Positions 5,320 through 8,413 of a stretch of 8,413 nucleotides of DNA are shown one piece after another; position 1 is the first letter of the stretch, and each line of letters begins with the position of its first letter. Origin of the DNA: an uncultured Oscillospiraceae bacterium (GTDB lineage: Bacteria > Bacillota > Clostridia > Oscillospirales > Ruminococcaceae). The translations under genes and the position numbers were made by a program. Under the pieces are notes generated by a model. That model was not told the DNA's origin, made no database searches, and saw only the letters and a list, made by a program, of their open reading frames with translations. The DNA lies in NCBI GenBank assembly GCA_950097605.1, contig CATNEU010000050.1, positions 1-8,413 on the forward strand. Reading direction: 5' to 3'.

Positions 5320-7320
5320 TTGGAAAGCGTGCAGCCGGATCTGGTGCTCTTCGCGGGTGCTGTGGATACAGGCTATAACTGGAAAACGATGCAGAAGCAA
5401 TCGGTCCAGTATCTTTCGGGGCTTGCAAACCTTCTGCTTTCCTGCAGGCTGGCGGGCGTCCCGCGGTTTCTTTACCTGTCCTCCGACGAAGTTTACGAGA
5501 AAAACTATGAGGCGCCGATTGAGGAAGAGGAGCCGCTGTTCGCGCGGTCTCCAAAGGCCGTCACGATTGCGCAGGGAGAGGATTTGTGCCTGCGCTGCCA
5601 TATGAAACACGAGCTGCGCGTGACGGTTCTGCGCATCTCCCATCTCTATGGGTACCCCGTGGACCCATCCCATCCGCTTGATTTCTGCATGCAGATGTGT
5701 GTGAAGGCGCTGAAAGGAGAGACACTCCGGGCGGACAGCGGCAAGACGTTTACGCCGACCTTCCTGCCCGACGCGGTGGACGCGGTGTATCGCGTCATTG
5801 CCATGCGGCGTCCGTCCAAAACGGTCTATCAAATTTCCTCCGGCGAAGCGGTGGGGGAAATGCAGGCGGCCGAGCTGATTGCCGGGCTGTGCAAAAAATC
5901 GCCGCCGGTGGAGGACATCCGGAACGAGCTGCGCGAAACCGTCGTCGTGTCCAACAAGCGGATTACGGGGGATCTGCGGTACCACACCAAATACAGCTTT
6001 GAAGAGGGCGCCGCCTCCCTGTTTGCGCTGGTGCGGCGCCACCTTTCCGATTTTCTAACGCCCGAGGAGAGGCGCAAGCGCAGCATATTGCGCAGAACAA
6101 GCTTTGGCATGCACGACGCGCTGCGCAAGCTGCTGCCCTTTGCCGAAAACCTGCTGTTGTTTCTCGTTGTATTCATTGTGGTGTTTTTCACGCACGGCAA
6201 TAAGTACTATGAAATGGTGGACTTCTATCTGTTGTACGTCGTGTTTGTCGCGGTTGTGCACGGCAAGCAGCAGACGGTGTGTTCGATTGTGCTGAGCACT
6301 CTGGGGCGGCTGTTTATGCTCAGCCGCGAGGCGGCGATGTTTGATATCCTGGTCGATTACAACACCTATGTCTGGGTGGTGCAGCTATTTATCGTGGGCA
6401 TGAGCGTGGGGTATATTAAGGACAAATTCCGGCAGGAAATCGGCGACAAGGAAGAGCAGATCGGATATCTGTCGGTGGAGCTGGAAGAGATTAAGGAGAT
6501 CAACTTTGCCAATGTGCGGATCAAAAAGGTGCTCGAGGACCGCCTGATCAATTATAAGGACAGTTTGGCCAAAATCTATTCGATTGTGTCCAAGCTCGAC
6601 GAGCTGGAGCCAGGCAAGGTGCTGTTTGCATCCATCGGCATTATTTCGGAAATCATGGGGTCGGACGACGTTTCGATCTACATCGCGTCGAGCGGTTCCC
6701 CATTCTGCCGGATGGTGGCCGCGTCGTCGGACCTTGCGCGCTCGATGAAAAAGTCCATCTGTTTTCCGGATATGGGGCGGCTGTATACCGAGCTGAGCGC
6801 AGGCAAGGTGTATATCAACCGTGAATTGGAGCCCAAGCTCCCGGCAATGGCCGGCGCGGTGTACAACGGTGAGCAGCTCGAGATTATCATTATGATATGG
6901 AGCTTGAAGTTTGAGAAGGCCAACCTCTACCAGGCCAACCTGCTTTCGGTGCTCTGCCATCTGATCTTCGACTCGGTGGACCGCGCGCACCGCTATATCG
7001 AGGACAGCCAGGCCGTGCACTATTTGCAGGATACCCATATCCTGCTGCCCGCGCCGTTTGAAAAGGCGGTGGAAATCCACCAGTATGCGCGCGAGAAGGG
7101 GCTTTCGGACTTCTGTGTGCTGCGGGTGGAGGCCGCGGGTAAGCCGGTGCGGGAACTGGGCGCGCTGCTGTCCGCGCGCCTGCGCCCAACCGATTACCTG
7201 GGGCTGGACGGGCAGGGCGGACTGCGGGTTCTGGTTTCAAATTCCAATCCACAGGAGGCCGCCGTCGTCATCGAACGGTTTGCCAAGCTGGGTGTCACAC
7301 TGCTTTTGGAGGAGGAATGA
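5320..7320 (+). CDS. pelD: PelD-like c-di-GMP receptor with N-terminal SDR domain
   Basis: Putative inner-membrane receptor that activates Pel exopolysaccharide synthesis when it binds c-di-GMP. The first coded codon after the in-frame TAG that can start is this TTG, which has no ribosome binding site, so the true start is uncertain; domains are given by base position. SDR-like part (to about 6050) has SSDEVY, but KAVTI (5554-5568) replaces catalytic YxxxK. Four membrane segments at about 6130-6195, 6205-6262, 6270-6325 and 6355-6420 are followed by a coiled coil (6425-6550), a GAF domain (about 6590-7000) and a degenerate GGDEF domain (about 7030-7317). There RPTD (7183-7194) matches the RxxD inhibitory site, and five residues later GQGGL stands where GGDEF would be. 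It should therefore bind but not make c-di-GMP. The stop overlaps the next gene. Confidence 0.8.
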   Translation: MESVQPDLVLFAGAVDTGYNWKTMQKQSVQYLSGLANLLLSCRLAGVPRFLYLSSDEVYEKNYEAPIEEEEPLFARSPKAVTIAQGEDLCLRCHMKHELRVTVLRISHLYGYPVDPSHPLDFCMQMCVKALKGETLRADSGKTFTPTFLPDAVDAVYRVIAMRRPSKTVYQISSGEAVGEMQAAELIAGLCKKSPPVEDIRNELRETVVVSNKRITGDLRYHTKYSFEEGAASLFALVRRHLSDFLTPEERRKRSILRRTSFGMHDALRKLLPFAENLLLFLVVFIVVFFTHGNKYYEMVDFYLLYVVFVAVVHGKQQTVCSIVLSTLGRLFMLSREAAMFDILVDYNTYVWVVQLFIVGMSVGYIKDKFRQEIGDKEEQIGYLSVELEEIKEINFANVRIKKVLEDRLINYKDSLAKIYSIVSKLDELEPGKVLFASIGIISEIMGSDDVSIYIASSGSPFCRMVAASSDLARSMKKSICFPDMGRLYTELSAGKVYINRELEPKLPAMAGAVYNGEQLEIIIMIWSLKFEKANLYQANLLSVLCHLIFDSVDRAHRYIEDSQAVHYLQDTHILLPAPFEKAVEIHQYAREKGLSDFCVLRVEAAGKPVRELGALLSARLRPTDYLGLDGQGGLRVLVSNSNPQEAAVVIERFAKLGVTLLLEEE

Positions 7321-7322
7321 AC

Positions 7323-8237
7323 ATGTCGGGCACGGCCTGGGTGATTTTGATTCTGCTTTTCAACCTGATAGCAGCCGTGCTCTACTTTCTCTACAGCTTT
7401 TTTATCCGCCGGCAGCGTGTGAAGGGCTTTTTAATCTCGTTGATCATGCTGCTCTGCCCGCTCGTGGGCGGACTGTTCCTCGGCCTATCTTCGCTTTTAT
7501 ATGTGTTTTACTTTTCAAAGCAGGCGAATTTAAACGAAATCAGCTTCAACAAGGAGCGCGTGCAAGTCATCACGCCGCCGGATGAAATCACGGACCTGAA
7601 TACCGTTCCGCTTGAAGAGGCGCTGCTGGTCTCCGACAAGAGCAATATGCGGCGCTCGCTTCTCAACGTGCTCAAAAGCGATTTCGACAACTCGCTTGCC
7701 GCCATTTCCGCCGCGCTGGAAAGCGAGGACACCGAGACCTCCCACTATGCGGCCACAGTCATCATGGATGTAACTGCCAAGTTCATCAAAACCACGCAGA
7801 GCATGCAGGTGGAGTACGACAAACAGCCGGACAATACCGAGCTTGCTTCGATGTATGCCGACTATATCTATCAGTTTCTCGAGACCGGCATCCTGTCGGA
7901 AATCGAGGTCAAGACCTATACCCACCTCTATGCGCAACTGATCGGCAGCCTGTATACGCATGGCAGGCAGGAGGTAAAGGGGCAGGACTATCGCAGGGCT
8001 GTTTCCCTGTTGATGGACCAGAAGGAGAGCGACGAAGCGCTCATGTGGGCGAAGCGGGCTGTGGAAAACCTTCCCCAGAACCTCGACGCCCATCTTTCGC
8101 TGCTCAAGGTCTATCACGAAACGGGGCAGCGGGAACGCTTTTTGGAGGCTTTGGAGTCACTTAAAGCCTCGGATATCGTACTAAACAAAGAGGCAATCGA
8201 CCTGGTGCGCTTTTATGCAGCCGCCGGGCCTGCCTGA
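7323..8237 (+). CDS. pelE: PelE-like membrane protein with TPR-like helices
   Basis: Putative partner of PelD in the Pel synthase complex, 304 residues. Two hydrophobic segments at about residues 3-27 and 33-64 anchor it, and the rest should be cytoplasmic and helical. The C-terminal part (about 222-300) shows TPR-like helix pairs, for example DEALMWAKRAVENLPQN followed by AHLSLLKVYHETGQ. Known PelE has the same build: two membrane segments then TPR repeats. Its position directly after PelD supports the call more than sequence alone would. The start at 7323 is preferred because GGAGGAGG (7308-7315) is seven bases upstream. An ATG at 7317 overlaps the PelD stop as ATGA but would be only one to four bases from the site. 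Either way the two genes are translationally coupled. Confidence 0.7.
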   Translation: MSGTAWVILILLFNLIAAVLYFLYSFFIRRQRVKGFLISLIMLLCPLVGGLFLGLSSLLYVFYFSKQANLNEISFNKERVQVITPPDEITDLNTVPLEEALLVSDKSNMRRSLLNVLKSDFDNSLAAISAALESEDTETSHYAATVIMDVTAKFIKTTQSMQVEYDKQPDNTELASMYADYIYQFLETGILSEIEVKTYTHLYAQLIGSLYTHGRQEVKGQDYRRAVSLLMDQKESDEALMWAKRAVENLPQNLDAHLSLLKVYHETGQRERFLEALESLKASDIVLNKEAIDLVRFYAAAGPA

Positions 8238-8275
8238 AAACCCGGGGAAAACGCGGAAAGAGGAGGTGACGGCGC

Positions 8276-8413
8276 ATGGTTGTGCAGGGCATGGTGTTTT
8301 TTGTCGAACTGCTGTTGGCGTATATTCTTGTGCTCATTGTGGTTCCGTATTACATGCTGTATCCTGTCATTGGGAACAAGCCGGTCACCGATAAGTTTAT
8401 GATCTCGCTGGTT
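8276..8413 (+). CDS. partial gene for a membrane protein of the pel operon
   Basis: The first 46 codons of a protein that runs off the window. An excellent AGGAGG (8261-8266) lies nine bases before the ATG. A hydrophobic segment covers about residues 7-33 (FFVELLLAYILVLIVVPYYM), suggesting an N-terminal membrane anchor or the first span of a polytopic protein, followed by a short polar turn (GNKPVTDKF) and the beginning of another hydrophobic stretch. The start does not resemble what I would expect of PelF (soluble glycosyltransferase) or clearly of PelG, so it may be an extra membrane component or a PelA-like anchored enzyme. The 38-base gap after the PelE stop suits the same transcript. Identity is unknown. 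Confidence 0.65.
   Translation, partial: MVVQGMVFFVELLLAYILVLIVVPYYMLYPVIGNKPVTDKFMISLV

Noticed and set aside
5106..5378. 90-codon + strand ORF containing the ATG at 5133
   Set aside because: Its translation has no SDR or membrane character; the meaningful protein is in the neighbouring frame, so it is used only as evidence of the frame offset.
5149..6042. 297-codon ORF on the - strand across the SDR region
   Set aside because: It covers the region with the broken PelD start, but has no recognisable protein features, while the + frame encodes a clear SDR pattern.
1..8413. CRISPR arrays, tRNA or rRNA genes, insertion sequences
   Set aside because: No regularly spaced repeats, no cloverleaf or rRNA-like stretch, and no transposase or terminal inverted repeats were seen.

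Overview
The window looks like a chromosomal segment of a Gram-positive anaerobe of the Clostridia, possibly an Oscillospirales-type genome. This is inferred from strong AGGAGG-type ribosome binding sites, sigma-A-like promoters, a PflX-type radical SAM protein, fairly high G+C coding sequence and a Gram-positive style pel locus. All complete genes lie on the + strand.

Layout. (1) 1-1000: a putative promoter and a radical SAM / PflX-like iron-sulfur enzyme. (2) 996-1500: a 505-base stretch with no convincing protein gene but dense RNA signals. A near-consensus promoter (1152-1180) is followed by a run of hairpins and ends at a T-tailed hairpin (1387-1415). A second -10 element at 1452 probably serves the next gene. 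(3) 1501-4516: a PF14907-type nucleotidyltransferase overlapping an ABC exporter with fused membrane and ATPase domains, closed by a GC-rich terminator-like hairpin. (4) 4651-8413: a tightly packed operon holding a DUF2304 small membrane protein, a PelD-like c-di-GMP receptor, a PelE-like TPR membrane protein, and the first 46 codons of another membrane protein that runs off the window.

The pel genes are the main biological content. PelD is recognised by its order of four membrane segments, coiled coil, GAF domain and a degenerate GGDEF domain that keeps the RxxD c-di-GMP inhibitory site. PelE is recognised by two N-terminal membrane segments followed by TPR-like helices. In the known Pel exopolysaccharide system these two proteins form an inner-membrane complex with PelF (glycosyltransferase) and PelG (flippase-like protein), and c-di-GMP binding to PelD switches synthesis on. 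PelF and PelG are not in the window and would be expected downstream.

The PelD here carries an extra N-terminal domain related to extended short-chain dehydrogenases/epimerases (SDR). The reading frame shows two lesions at its beginning: the only plausible ATG is one base out of frame, and an in-frame TAG lies at 5281-5283. The SDR part also lacks the catalytic YxxxK pair. The two most interesting items are therefore this damaged or recoded SDR-PelD start and the unassigned structured RNA unit at about 1187-1415.
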